Shown: in pieces, positions 37,062 through 46,452 of the stretch
Layout of the letters: every line of letters starts with the position of its first letter
Numbering within the stretch: position 1 is the stretch's first letter
Assembly: GCF_039888675.1 (NCBI RefSeq)
Contig: NZ_JBDQQR010000001.1
Location: 3,286,001 to 3,350,000 of the forward strand
Origin: Mesorhizobium sp. CAU 1732
GTDB lineage: Bacteria; Pseudomonadota; Alphaproteobacteria; Rhizobiales; Rhizobiaceae
Length of the DNA: 64,000 bases
Direction of reading: 5' to 3'
Made by a program: the position numbers and the translations under genes
Notes under the pieces: generated by a model
Database searches by the model: none
Told to the model about the DNA's origin: nothing
What the model saw: only the letters and a program-made list of their open reading frames with translations

Positions 37062-38074
37062 CAGACGGTCTCCTGAAAGCTGTGCGTCGATTGGCCGGTG
37101 TCGGCGATCAGAAGACGCCGGTCGCGTGCAAGCCAAAGCTTGACGGTCAAACCGGCGTCGTCGGTGGGGGCGAAGGTGCGTTCGGCTTCGAGGTCGAGAC
37201 CGGCTTCATCCAGCCACTCGGCGATCTGCCGCTCGGAAAAGCCCAGACGCACATGGGCGTGTTCCTCGCGCAGGAACTCCAGCCCATGCGGGGCGAAATC
37301 GACGATGACGAGACGCCCCGCCGGGCGCATCAGCCGCGCCGCTTCGCGAATGGCGACACCCGGCTCGTCCAGATAGTGCAGCACCTGATGCATGGTCACG
37401 AGGTCGAATGCGTCACGCTCGACAGGCGGGGCGTAGAGATCGCCCTGACGCACCTGTGCGTGCGCGACATCGGCCTGATCGAGGTTGGATCGCGCAACCG
37501 CCAACATTTCGCGCGACAGATCGATACCGACGCCACGGCGATAGAGCGGAGCGAATATCTCGAGCAACCGGCCCGTTCCGGTGCCCAGGTCGAGCATCGC
37601 CTGAAACGGCCTTTCGCCGACGAGTTCATGCAGCGCACCCTCGACGGCCCCATCCGGCACATGAAGCGACCGGAGTTGATCCCAGCTTGCGGCGTTGGCG
37701 CTAAAATAGTCCGCCGCCCTTTCCTGCCGCTTGCGCTTCACCGCGGACAGTCGCTCCAGATCGCGTTCCACGATCGCGTCGGCCGCATCGACGCGACCGA
37801 TGACGCCTGAGATGAAATCGCCGGCGCTCTCGCCATCGGACAGCCGGAAATAGGCCCAGGAGCCCTCCTGGTAGCGCTCGACCAGCCGCGCCTCCATGAG
37901 AAGCTTCAGGTGCCGCGACACGCGCGGCTGCGACTGATTGAGGATTTCCGTTATATCCGTCACGGTGAGATCGCCGCGTGACAGCAGCACCAGAATCCGC
38001 AGGCGGCTGGATTCGGCAGCAGCCTTCAGGGTATCTACCATCTCTAACAAGCCTGTGGCGGGCCGCTTCAGCAT
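37061..38074 (-). CDS. ArsR-type regulator fused to a SAM-methyltransferase-like domain
   Basis: Protein of 337 residues: an ArsR winged helix (about 10-85; recognition region NQSQPRVSRHLKLLM at 46-60) joined to a class I methyltransferase-like domain (SAM-site LDLGTGTGRL at 161-170, later VTMHQVLHYLDEPG). The same architecture has been described for SahR-type regulators, which sense S-adenosylhomocysteine and control methionine-cycle genes. It sits directly upstream of and coupled to metF, and its own leader contains a palindrome. The ATG at 38074 follows GGAG; an upstream in-frame codon at 38092 lies in the operator. Whether the domain is an enzyme or only a sensor is not resolvable. Confidence 0.88.
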   Translation of the reverse strand: MLKRPATGLLEMVDTLKAAAESSRLRILVLLSRGDLTVTDITEILNQSQPRVSRHLKLLMEARLVERYQEGSWAYFRLSDGESAGDFISGVIGRVDAADAIVERDLERLSAVKRKRQERAADYFSANAASWDQLRSLHVPDGAVEGALHELVGERPFQAMLDLGTGTGRLLEIFAPLYRRGVGIDLSREMLAVARSNLDQADVAHAQVRQGDLYAPPVERDAFDLVTMHQVLHYLDEPGVAIREAARLMRPAGRLVIVDFAPHGLEFLREEHAHVRLGFSERQIAEWLDEAGLDLEAERTFAPTDDAGLTVKLWLARDRRLLIADTGQSTHSFQETV

Positions 38075-38091
38075 TGCACGCTCCAAAAACA

Positions 38092-38111
38092 CATAAAGAT
38101 ATATTTATATG
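38092..38111. promoter_or_regulatory. putative SahR-type operator upstream of the metF operon
   Basis: CATAAAGATATATTTATATG is an AT-rich imperfect palindrome in GC-rich DNA, just before the regulator start. It resembles a CATATAAAGATATCTTTATATG-like motif I recall from methionine-cycle genes of rhizobia. Autoregulation of the operon is the likely role. Confidence 0.55.
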
Positions 38112-38185
38112 AACCTGCGATTGGTGGCAAGAGCGATGTCGCATCCCGACATGAAAACGCCGCTCATCCATAAGGAACCCAAGAG

Positions 38186-38689
38186 ATGAGCGAAAAACGG
38201 GAGGGCGAGATCGAACTGAATGTCGACCCGGGCACCCTCGCCCCAGAAGCGGGTCTCGTCTTCATCGGGCGCGTCAGATCGCCATGGATCGATCGAGCCG
38301 AGTGTCCCAAGAACATGGCGGCCGCGCGCGAAATGGCACGGCCTGCGTCAATCGAGATCGAACAGCCCTACAGGCAAGGTCTTGGCGGGCTGGAAACCGT
38401 CAGCCATCTCGTCGTGTTGACGTGGCTGGACAAGGCGGCGCGCAACCTGATCGTCCAGAAGCCGCGCCATGCAGCCGCGCCACGCGGAACCTTTGCGCTG
38501 CGCTCGCCGGTGCGTCCCAACCCGGTCGGCGTGCACATCGTCCGGCTGACGGGCCTCGACGTTTCGACCGGCGTGCTCGACCTCGAAGCGATCGACGTCC
38601 TCGACGGCACACCGATCATAGACGTGAAGCCCTACTACGCCTCGACCGACTCCATCCCGGACGCCATTACAGGCAAGTCTGCGCGATGA
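38186..38689 (+). CDS. trmO: TrmO-family tRNA methyltransferase (TsaA/YaeB)
   Basis: Protein of 167 residues with the YaeB/TsaA fold that N6-methylates t6A37 of tRNA-Thr in E. coli. Family blocks are VFIGRVRSPW near 26-35 followed by DRAECPKN, then LSHLVVLTW-like sequence (ETVSHLVVLTWLD, about 70-82), and FALRSPVRPNPVGVHIVRL near 103-121. The C-terminus DVKPYYASTDSIPDA is also conserved. It is slightly shorter than the E. coli enzyme, which has an added C-terminal domain. Coupled by a four-base overlap to a DUF2293 gene. Confidence 0.82.
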   Translation: MSEKREGEIELNVDPGTLAPEAGLVFIGRVRSPWIDRAECPKNMAAAREMARPASIEIEQPYRQGLGGLETVSHLVVLTWLDKAARNLIVQKPRHAAAPRGTFALRSPVRPNPVGVHIVRLTGLDVSTGVLDLEAIDVLDGTPIIDVKPYYASTDSIPDAITGKSAR

Positions 38690-38997
38690 AGGCATCGACC
38701 AACAGGCAGCGCGTGATCGCCAAGGCGCTGACCCTCCTTTTGCCCATGGCACCTTACGCGGACATCGAAAAGATCCGCGAGATGGCGCTTGAGCGCAAAC
38801 TGCGCGACCTGCCGCCATCGATCGCCGTCTGGATCGCGACGATCACCTATGTCCGCCACGAGCATTCGTCCTACGACACGCTTCTGGAAGACGGCTACGA
38901 CCGCGACGCGGCACGCTTTTTCGTGGTCGACGAGATCAACGAGACGCTGACGCAGTGGCGTGCGACCCGCCTGCTGGACGCAGACGAAGAAGAATAG
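38686..38997 (+). CDS. DUF2293-domain protein
   Basis: Small protein of 103 residues. Core LPPSIAVWIATITYVRHEHSSYDTLLEDGYDRDAARFFV region (about 42-80) matches the DUF2293 family as I remember it, common in Rhizobiales next to or near trmO. The N-terminus is basic, the C-terminus acidic (DADEEE). No catalytic motif is evident and no function is assigned. ATG at 38686 overlaps the trmO stop (ATGA), so it depends on trmO translation. Confidence 0.72.
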   Translation: MKASTNRQRVIAKALTLLLPMAPYADIEKIREMALERKLRDLPPSIAVWIATITYVRHEHSSYDTLLEDGYDRDAARFFVVDEINETLTQWRATRLLDADEEE

Positions 38998-39008
38998 GCG
39001 GTCACCCC

Positions 39009-39626
39009 CTACCTGTAGATCCACTGCTCCAGCACCCGCACCGAAATCTCTTCGCCATCCTCGATACGGCCCGGCTTCTCGACCCAGCCCACGACGCCCC
39101 GCAGGCGCTTTGCGGCCTTGGGAAACGCCAGCGCACCCGCCTCGACATCAGCCATCCCGACATGCTCGGCCACCGATCGTCCGGCGATGCGGCATGGGCC
39201 GTTCTGCGCATCGACCTTCAGCGTGACGCCACCCTTTAAGAACAGCATCGTACCCGCCGGCAGCATGGAAAGCCGGGGCACGCCCGCGATCACCATGTTC
39301 GCACCGATCCATTCCGGCTTGATCTCCGCGATGCCCATCCGTTCGGCGACGATCGCGAGTTCGTCGGCGGCAATGATCGAAAGCTGGCGCTCGTTGCGGA
39401 TCTCGGTGCCACGTGGATACCACGGCTCCCGCCCGCCCGAGCGCCGCGTCTTGCCGCCGTGGACGTCGCCGGGAATCCCGTCGAAGGTAAGGTCCAGCGC
39501 GCTCGTGGCGCGCGTTTCGAAATGATCCGACGCAGCGACGAACAGGCCGTCGACCCTCGCCTGCAGCTTGCGGCCCGGCAGGATTTCAATCTCGTCGTCT
39601 TGCCTGCCAAACAGGTCGAGCATCAT
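39009..39626 (-). CDS. MOSC-domain protein
   Basis: MOSC (molybdenum cofactor sulfurase C-terminal) domain protein of 205 residues. Features are LTFDGIPGDVHGGKTRR (about 46-62), ISIIAADEL-like RQLSIIAADELAIV near 80-93, and the conserved cysteine Cys145 in QNGPCRIAGR, which binds the transferred sulfur in MOSC proteins. Such single-domain proteins act on metal-sulfur cofactors or reduce N-hydroxylated compounds, but the role here is open. Convergent with the DUF2293 gene (11-base gap). Confidence 0.85.
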   Translation of the reverse strand: MMLDLFGRQDDEIEILPGRKLQARVDGLFVAASDHFETRATSALDLTFDGIPGDVHGGKTRRSGGREPWYPRGTEIRNERQLSIIAADELAIVAERMGIAEIKPEWIGANMVIAGVPRLSMLPAGTMLFLKGGVTLKVDAQNGPCRIAGRSVAEHVGMADVEAGALAFPKAAKRLRGVVGWVEKPGRIEDGEEISVRVLEQWIYR

Positions 39627-39722
39627 CGGGATCCCGCAGCTTCGCTCAAAGCGCGAAACTGCCCGCGACGCGCGGTGTCGTCCAGCAAAAACCGCTGATC
39701 ATTCCATTCGATGCGGCGATGA

Positions 39723-40844
39723 TCACATCATGCGCAGAAGCGCGCCGCCGATCGAATAGCCGGCGCCGTAGGTACAAAGGAGCCCATAGTCGCCGGCCTT
39801 CATGTCGCGATGATTCTCGTAGAGTGCGATCACCGCTCCGGCGGCGGCCGTGTTGCCCAATCGATCCAGCACCATCGGCGCGCGGTCGTGACCGACTTCC
39901 TGGCCGAAGGCGAGCTTCAGGATCATCTGGTTCATGCGCGCATTGGCCTGATGCAGCCAGAAGCGCCTCACCGTATCCGGCGTCCGGCCATGCTCCGAAA
40001 GGAAGTCGACGATGAAGCGATGGCTCGCAACCGTCACATCCTTGAAGACCTTGTTGCCCTGCTGCTTGATCAGATTGCCCTCTGTCGGCACGCGCGAGGC
40101 GTCTTCCTCGGCGGCGCGATTCAGGTAGCTGAAATTGGAGCGGATGTTGTTCGAGAACTGCGTCCAGTTGCGCGTATCGAGAACCTCGAAACGCCCCGCG
40201 CGCTGCTCGTCTCCATCCACCGCTTCGATCAGCAGTGCGGTCGCCGCGTCGCCGAAGATGAAATGCGTCTGCCTGTCGCGGAAATTCAGATGCGCGGTGA
40301 TGAGTTCGGGCGTGATCACGAGCGCCCTGCGATGCGCGCCGGACCGCACCAGATTGAACGCGACATGCAGCCCTGCGGCAGCCGACGAGCAACCGAGGCT
40401 GAGATCGAACGCCGCACCCTGCGCGCCGATTTCCCGCTGGATCTCGATCCCGATCGACGGGTAGAGCCGCTGAAGGTGCGAGCCTGCGCAGATGACGAGA
40501 TCGACGTCGGCGGCATCGACGCCTGCATCATCGAGCGCCGCGCGCGCCGCAGCCGCGCCGAACTCAGCCTGCACCGACAATTCGTCATCCGCGCGTGCGG
40601 GTATCCGGGGCGCCATGCGGTCGGGATCGAGTATCCCGTCACGCGTATGAACCCGACGGTTGCGAATGCCGGATGCGTGGTAGATGAAGTCGGCGCTCGA
40701 TTTCTGAAGCGGATCGAGCCCGTCCGCCAGCCGCGTTGCATTCTCTCGATCGACCCAGAGATTGAGGCTCTCGACCAGTTCCTCGTTGGACAGGCTGTCT
40801 TCCGGTAGCGTGACGCCGATGCCGCTGATGATCGCGCGATTCAT
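39723..40844 (-). CDS. KAS III-like (FabH-type) ketoacyl synthase
   Basis: Thiolase-fold condensing enzyme of 373 residues, about 50 longer than E. coli FabH. The triad is complete: Cys152 in LSLGCSSAAAG, His298 in LHQANARM and Asn331 in RLGNTAAAG. The N-terminal half carries an insertion around 35-90 (including RNRRVHTRDGILDPDRMAP). This type occurs as an extra KAS III in many alphaproteobacteria, often annotated FabH-like; substrate chain and partner are unknown. The frame extends upstream six codons; ATG 40844 fits homology. Confidence 0.87.
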   Translation of the reverse strand: MNRAIISGIGVTLPEDSLSNEELVESLNLWVDRENATRLADGLDPLQKSSADFIYHASGIRNRRVHTRDGILDPDRMAPRIPARADDELSVQAEFGAAAARAALDDAGVDAADVDLVICAGSHLQRLYPSIGIEIQREIGAQGAAFDLSLGCSSAAAGLHVAFNLVRSGAHRRALVITPELITAHLNFRDRQTHFIFGDAATALLIEAVDGDEQRAGRFEVLDTRNWTQFSNNIRSNFSYLNRAAEEDASRVPTEGNLIKQQGNKVFKDVTVASHRFIVDFLSEHGRTPDTVRRFWLHQANARMNQMILKLAFGQEVGHDRAPMVLDRLGNTAAAGAVIALYENHRDMKAGDYGLLCTYGAGYSIGGALLRMM

Positions 40845-41002
40845 GGTTCTCGTCCTGAACATGCAGCCAGATGCTGCATCGCGGCCGTTCTAAGGTCACG
40901 AATATAGATAGTTCAAAATAGGGGCATTGCGTTTATGCGACCTTAATCACGTCAAATGCGATGGCATCAGTCAGACGAACAAGCTCGCCGCTTGCTCCGG
41001 AA

Positions 41003-41030
41003 ACGAAAACGGCGGGCACAGGGCTCGCCG
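41003..41030 (-). terminator. terminator downstream of ettA
   Basis: On the minus strand CGGCGAGC-CCTGT-GCCCGCCG forms a stem with one mismatch and is followed by GTTTTCGTTT. It lies 23 bases after the ettA stop. Confidence 0.65.
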
Positions 41031-41053
41031 ATCTTCAAGCGTGAAATTCAAAC

Positions 41054-42703
<1,650 letters not shown>

Positions 42704-42843
42704 GGCGCGCGACGACTCCGTTTACCGGTGCGGGAAGAATTGGTCGGCGCGTATGTAGGCCATCCGGCGCCGAAGGGCAATGCGGCGGGTTGCCAAGGCG
42801 ATGGGATCAAACTCTCGCCATGGTCATTGCGCATGGCGAGTGC

Positions 42844-43488
42844 ATGATGGGGAACTGGACTGTGAAATCTGTACTCAGCAGGGCCGGCGCCCTGGCGGCC
42901 GTGGCGATCGCTTTGGCCGCGTGCCAGTCGGGCGACGGCGAGAATTCGGTGGCTGCCGCGCAAGGGTCGTTCATGGGGCCGATGCAGTGCGCCGTGCCGC
43001 TGCCGGACGGGCCGCCCGCCAAGCCACCCCGCATGACGGCCTTCGGCGCGGCGACCGCCTGGAATGTCGGGCGCAATGTCGGCCGCACCGCAATCGCCGG
43101 CGCGGGAACCTTCGTTGCCGGCCCGGTCGGCGGCGCGGTGGCCGGCAACCTCGCGGCGCGTGCCCTTCCCTCCCAGTTCGACATTCGCGGGCGCTGGACG
43201 GTGACCGACGGCTCGGCCGATTGCGGCTGCTCGCTGTCATTCGCGGCACCCGGCACCTGGTCCGGCGCCAATCCGCCGCGCGGCAGCGCCAGCACGTCCG
43301 GCTGCAACAATCCCCTGCTGGCAGGCACGAACGACTGGCGGCTCGACGAGACGACGGCCGGACTTGAGGCCGAAATGCTCCTCTATGCGCGCAACGGCAA
43401 CCGTATCGCGATCCTGAAACGAGACGGGCCGGATCATTATTCCGGCCAGCTTTCGACCGGCCAGCCACTCACGATCTGGCGCGACTGA
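42844..43488 (+). CDS. lipoprotein with AprI/Inh-type protease-inhibitor-like domain
   Basis: Lipoprotein of 214 residues: signal ending ALAAC with lipidated Cys27. A glycine-rich middle (about 70-105, NVGRNVGRTAIAGAGTF-like) resembles glycine-zipper segments. The C-terminal domain (about 110-214) has WTVTDGSADCGCSLSF, a Cys/Gly loop GSASTSGCNNPLL, and LYARNGNRIAILKRDG, the pattern I associate with AprI/Inh inhibitors of serralysin-type RTX proteases. Two possible ATGs (42844, 42847) follow GGCGAG. It neighbours curli genes and two RTX proteins, though those lack a visible protease domain. Function is inferred. Confidence 0.6.
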   Translation: MMGNWTVKSVLSRAGALAAVAIALAACQSGDGENSVAAAQGSFMGPMQCAVPLPDGPPAKPPRMTAFGAATAWNVGRNVGRTAIAGAGTFVAGPVGGAVAGNLAARALPSQFDIRGRWTVTDGSADCGCSLSFAAPGTWSGANPPRGSASTSGCNNPLLAGTNDWRLDETTAGLEAEMLLYARNGNRIAILKRDGPDHYSGQLSTGQPLTIWRD

Positions 43489-43651
43489 ACCTCCCTTCAG
43501 CGCAGCCCGGCTGCGGCACCTTCTCCTGTTGACGATCCCCTGCCCGGCGAATGAACCGCCGCTGAACGACCGGTTCAGCATCGGTTCCGGAGGCGGATGC
43601 GAATGTGATCCCGTACTCGCAACGAGACACATCAACCGCAGGAGACCCGCC

Positions 43652-44086
43652 ATGTCCTCGAAGCTTTTCATCACCGCAGCAGTCGCAGCCCTCGTCGGCT
43701 TCACCTCCATTCCTGCCAGCGCAAACAGCGTCTGGCTTGAGCAGTTCGGCTACGCCAATCAGGCCGGTGGCCGCCAGACAGGGTACAGAAACGACATCGG
43801 CGTCCAGCAGGACGGACGGCGCAACAGCGCGGTCGGCAATCAGCGCGGCTATCGCAACACCATCGCAATCGGCCAGAACGGTCGCCGCAACACCGTGCAG
43901 GCCACGCAGACCGGCCGCAACAACGCGGCCGGCGTCGGCCAGTTCGGCTCCAACCACAACTCGATCGTCGTCCAGGACGGCAACGGCAACATCACGGCAG
44001 GCGTTCAGGTCGGCAACGGCTGCGACGCCAACGTCCGCCAGGGCGGCAGCGGCAATGTCGCGGCCTTCGTCCAGACCTGCCGCTAA
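43652..44086 (+). CDS. curlin-repeat protein (CsgA/CsgB-like amyloid subunit)
   Basis: Secreted protein of 144 residues with signal peptide MSSKLFITAAVAALVGFTSI. The mature part has about five curlin-type repeats, each of the form G-x-x-N-x-(A/I)-x-(I/V)-x-Q-x-G, for example GYRNDIGVQQDG, GYRNTIAIGQNG, GRRNTVQATQTG. Such repeats stack into beta-solenoid amyloid. GCAGGAGA precedes the ATG. Secretion would need CsgG and partners, which are not in this window. It is followed by csgH in the same orientation, with no strong terminator between. Confidence 0.85.
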   Translation: MSSKLFITAAVAALVGFTSIPASANSVWLEQFGYANQAGGRQTGYRNDIGVQQDGRRNSAVGNQRGYRNTIAIGQNGRRNTVQATQTGRNNAAGVGQFGSNHNSIVVQDGNGNITAGVQVGNGCDANVRQGGSGNVAAFVQTCR

Positions 44087-44163
44087 GGACTTGCCCGCAA
44101 GCCGATCGTTCGGGAGCGCCTCAGGCCTCCCGGCGATCGATCGGATGCCAAAGGAGAATCAAG

Positions 44164-44544
44164 ATGACCGACATACGCAAGCCATTCTCGATCGGGGCGG
44201 CTGTCCTGGTCGCCGGCCTCGGCGCGGCGTTTGCCGCTTCCGGCGCCAGTCAGGCGGATTCGGATGCTCCCCGCTGCGAGATCATCGCGAGCACCTCCGG
44301 CGGCACGGCCTCGATCCGGGGCGTGGTGCATGCCGATCGCGCTCTGTCGGGTGAATATTCTTTCACCGTGAGCGGTCAGGGCACGAACATCCGGCAAGGC
44401 GGCGCGTTCGAAGCGCAGGCTGGCGAGACGGCCACATTGGGCAGCGTGCAGGTGGGCGGCTCCGCACGCAGTCTCGATATCCGTCTCGAACTCAATGCCA
44501 ACGGCCAGCAATCGGTTTGCGAACAGACGCTCGGATCGATCTGA
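44164..44544 (+). CDS. csgH: CsgH-like curli chaperone/inhibitor
   Basis: Periplasmic protein of 126 residues with a signal-like N-terminus (VLVAGLGAAFAASGASQA, about 14-31). The mature part is an Ig-like beta sandwich of the CsgC/CsgH type: CEIIASTSGGTASIRGVV, then YSFTVSGQGTNIRQGGAFEAQAGE and LELNANGQQSVC; the two Cys (about 38 and 119) may form a disulfide. CsgC-like proteins are known to block premature amyloid formation by curli subunits. The placement between two curlin genes matches that. A terminator follows. Confidence 0.8.
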   Translation: MTDIRKPFSIGAAVLVAGLGAAFAASGASQADSDAPRCEIIASTSGGTASIRGVVHADRALSGEYSFTVSGQGTNIRQGGAFEAQAGETATLGSVQVGGSARSLDIRLELNANGQQSVCEQTLGSI

Positions 44545-44562
44545 GCGTATCTGCACCGACCA

Positions 44563-44593
44563 CAAAGGGCTCCGGCATGCCGGGGCCTTTTTG
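44563..44593 (+). terminator. terminator after csgH
   Basis: GGCTCCGGC-AT-GCCGGGGCC followed by TTTTTGTTG, 20 bases after the csgH stop. It separates the first curlin/csgH unit from the second curlin gene. Confidence 0.85.
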
Positions 44594-44723
44594 TTGTGTC
44601 TCGCATGGCGTCGGCGATTAACGCCCCATGAACATGCGGTTCCGGATCGGTTCAGCGCTGCTGCGTCATTCTCCTCGCATGGGTTGAAGAAGCCCGAAGA
44701 CTTGACGAAGCAAGGAGACCGAC

Positions 44724-45140
44724 ATGATCCGCACCGCCCTCAAGACAGCCATGGCCGCACTGGTCGCCACCACGATCGGCACATCCGCCTTCATCGCGCC
44801 AGCGCAGGCCGGCGGTTCGCTCAGCGTCCATGTGCAGCCGAGAAACGAGCAGGAAAGCCGCGCCATGCGCGCCGGCCTCTCGCTCTACTCGATCTACAAT
44901 CAGGTGAAGGGCGGCGCCTCCATCCGCCAGATCGGCAGCGGCAACGCCGCCGGGATCGCGCAGGACGGGCGGGGCAATCAGGGCATCGTCCACCAGGAAG
45001 GCCGCGGCCACAACGGAACCGTGACCCAGAACGGCAACAACAATTCCTACGGTCTCTTCCAGTTCGGTCGCAACACCAACGGACACGCCACCCAGACCGG
45101 CAATGGCAATGCGGGAGCCACCTTCCAGTTCGGCTGGTAG
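44724..45140 (+). CDS. second curlin-repeat protein
   Basis: Secreted protein of 138 residues, signal peptide MIRTALKTAMAALVATTIGT through AQA. An N-terminal segment of about 40 residues (SVHVQPRNEQESRAMRAGLS) has no repeats; then about four curlin units (GGASIRQIGSGN, GIAQDGRGNQGIVHQEG, GTVTQNGNNN, GHATQTGNGN). The different N-terminus suggests a role distinct from the 43652 protein, for instance nucleator (CsgB-like) versus fibre subunit, but this is inference. AAGGAGA precedes the ATG, and it has its own promoter region after the csgH terminator. Confidence 0.83.
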   Translation: MIRTALKTAMAALVATTIGTSAFIAPAQAGGSLSVHVQPRNEQESRAMRAGLSLYSIYNQVKGGASIRQIGSGNAAGIAQDGRGNQGIVHQEGRGHNGTVTQNGNNNSYGLFQFGRNTNGHATQTGNGNAGATFQFGW

Positions 45141-45252
45141 CGGCTTCGCCTCGTCAGTTCATGCGATCACTTCGGCGCGGCAAGACCGTACGGACAGAAC
45201 CGTTTCGGCATTGCCGCGTTGAGAGGGCTCACGAAGCTCATGGAGATCCCGT

Positions 45253-45411
45253 GTGGACGTCATTCGCATACTGCTTGCAATTCTCATTCCTCCGCTCGGC
45301 GTCTTCCTGCAGGTCGGCATCGGACTTCAGTTCTGGCTGAACATCCTGCTGACGCTTCTGGGTTACGTGCCGGGCATCATCCACGCGATCTGGGTCATCC
45401 TACGGAAATGA
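45253..45411 (+). CDS. Pmp3/YqaE-family membrane peptide (GTG start)
   Basis: Hydrophobic peptide of 52 residues with two helices: ILLAILIPPLGVFLQVGIG and FWLNILLTLLGYVPGIIHAI. The P-P-L-G-V and the L-G-Y-x-P-G-x-I-H-A block are diagnostic of the Pmp3/YqaE family, linked with membrane potential and stress. No ATG is available; the GTG at 45253 follows GGAG at the proper distance, so that is the start. It overlaps the DUF4112 gene by four bases (ATGA). Confidence 0.85.
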   Translation: MDVIRILLAILIPPLGVFLQVGIGLQFWLNILLTLLGYVPGIIHAIWVILRK

Positions 45412-45797
45412 GCCCGGCTCGCATGGCTCCCGACGGCGCAGATGGCGATCCCGCCAAAATCAAGGCTTTGGCCGAACTCGACCAGCTTGCGAGACTCCTC
45501 GATTCGAACTGGACCATACCGGGCACGTCGATCCGGTTCGGGGTCGATGCTGTCGCCGGCCTCGTGCCGGTCGTCGGCGATTCGGCGATGGCGCTTGTCT
45601 CGGCCTACATCATCCTGCGCGCACGCAGCCACGGTGCCAGCGGCGCGCTCATCGCCCGCATGGCCGGAAACGTGGCGATCGACACGGTGATCGGATCGAT
45701 CCCGCTGCTCGGCTCGATCTTCGACGTCTATTTCAAGTCGAACAAGCGCAACGTGCTCTTGCTGAGACGCCATCTCGAGCAACGCGGAAAAATCTGA
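45408..45797 (+). CDS. DUF4112-domain membrane protein
   Basis: Protein of 129 residues with the DUF4112 pattern: LLDSNWTIPGTSIRFGVDAV near 30-50, GLVPVVGDSAMALVSAYIIL near 51-70 (hydrophobic) and MAGNVAIDTVIGSIPLLGSI near 85-104 (hydrophobic), ending in DVYFKSNKRNVLLLRRHLE. Two or three membrane segments are expected. It is translationally coupled to the Pmp3-like peptide through ATGA. The function of the family is unknown to me. Confidence 0.82.
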   Translation: MSPARMAPDGADGDPAKIKALAELDQLARLLDSNWTIPGTSIRFGVDAVAGLVPVVGDSAMALVSAYIILRARSHGASGALIARMAGNVAIDTVIGSIPLLGSIFDVYFKSNKRNVLLLRRHLEQRGKI

Positions 45798-45879
45798 CTT
45801 GGGCTTGGGAGAACGACAGTTTTAGCCTGCCACTTTCCGTGGTAGGTGTCCGCGCAGCATCCGAAATCAGGAGATTTGA

Positions 45880-46083
45880 ATGCAACGTGCAGTGGCGATG
45901 GCAGCAATCGGCATCATTTTGAGCGCTTGCGGTTCGAGCGGGCCGGTGTATCGCGGCGCGCCGCCGGCAGGCTATACCGACGAGCAATATTCGGCCAAAC
46001 TCCGCGGCACCGCCTTGCCCGAGAGCGATAAAAATACCTACAAGGACGCCAGCAATGCAGGGGGGCCCGGCGCGTCGTTCTAG
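45880..46083 (+). CDS. small lipoprotein
   Basis: Lipoprotein of 67 residues; signal ends ILSAC (lipidated Cys17) followed by GSSGPVYRGAPP. The mature part is about 50 residues, hydrophilic, with no recognised fold. A GGAG six bases before the ATG supports translation. Isolated between the DUF4112 gene and a non-coding stretch. Rhizobiales genomes carry many such short lipoproteins, and no function can be assigned. Confidence 0.65.
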   Translation: MQRAVAMAAIGIILSACGSSGPVYRGAPPAGYTDEQYSAKLRGTALPESDKNTYKDASNAGGPGASF

Positions 46084-46452
46084 AAAATCCTCCGCCCCGT
46101 CGCCTCGGACGGACGGCACAGTTTCGCGCCGAGCGGCGTTTCCACGATCGGCCGATTGATGAGAATCAGGCGATCGATCAGCTTGTCGTCGCTCCTTTTG
46201 ACGGCACCTGATCCCGATGGCGCTCGGGCGCATCCGGGCAATCAAATTTTCGATCAGAAGTGAGATTGCGGGCAGGTAAGGACCTCATCAGATCGGCTTA
46301 GGTCAAGCACAACAGGCAGTGCCCGGACCTATCCCAAATCGTTCCCATATCCGAACATCCATCTATTCGGCTCACTGAGAGCATGTTGAGCTTGGCGAAG
46401 GGCACGCTGTCTTCGACGCGGGGAGCCTGGTCGGCAACATTTGGGGTCAACG
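46084..46452. other. non-coding stretch upstream of the first RTX gene
   Basis: I see no gene, repeat or convincing promoter in these 369 bases. Reading frames on the minus strand (for example around 45733-46245) have no recognisable product. The region presumably holds the promoter of the RTX gene. Confidence 0.5.

Noticed and set aside
45733..46245. 170-codon minus-strand frame
   Set aside because: It spans the end of the DUF4112 gene and the small lipoprotein on the opposite strand, with no recognisable domain and no ribosome site.
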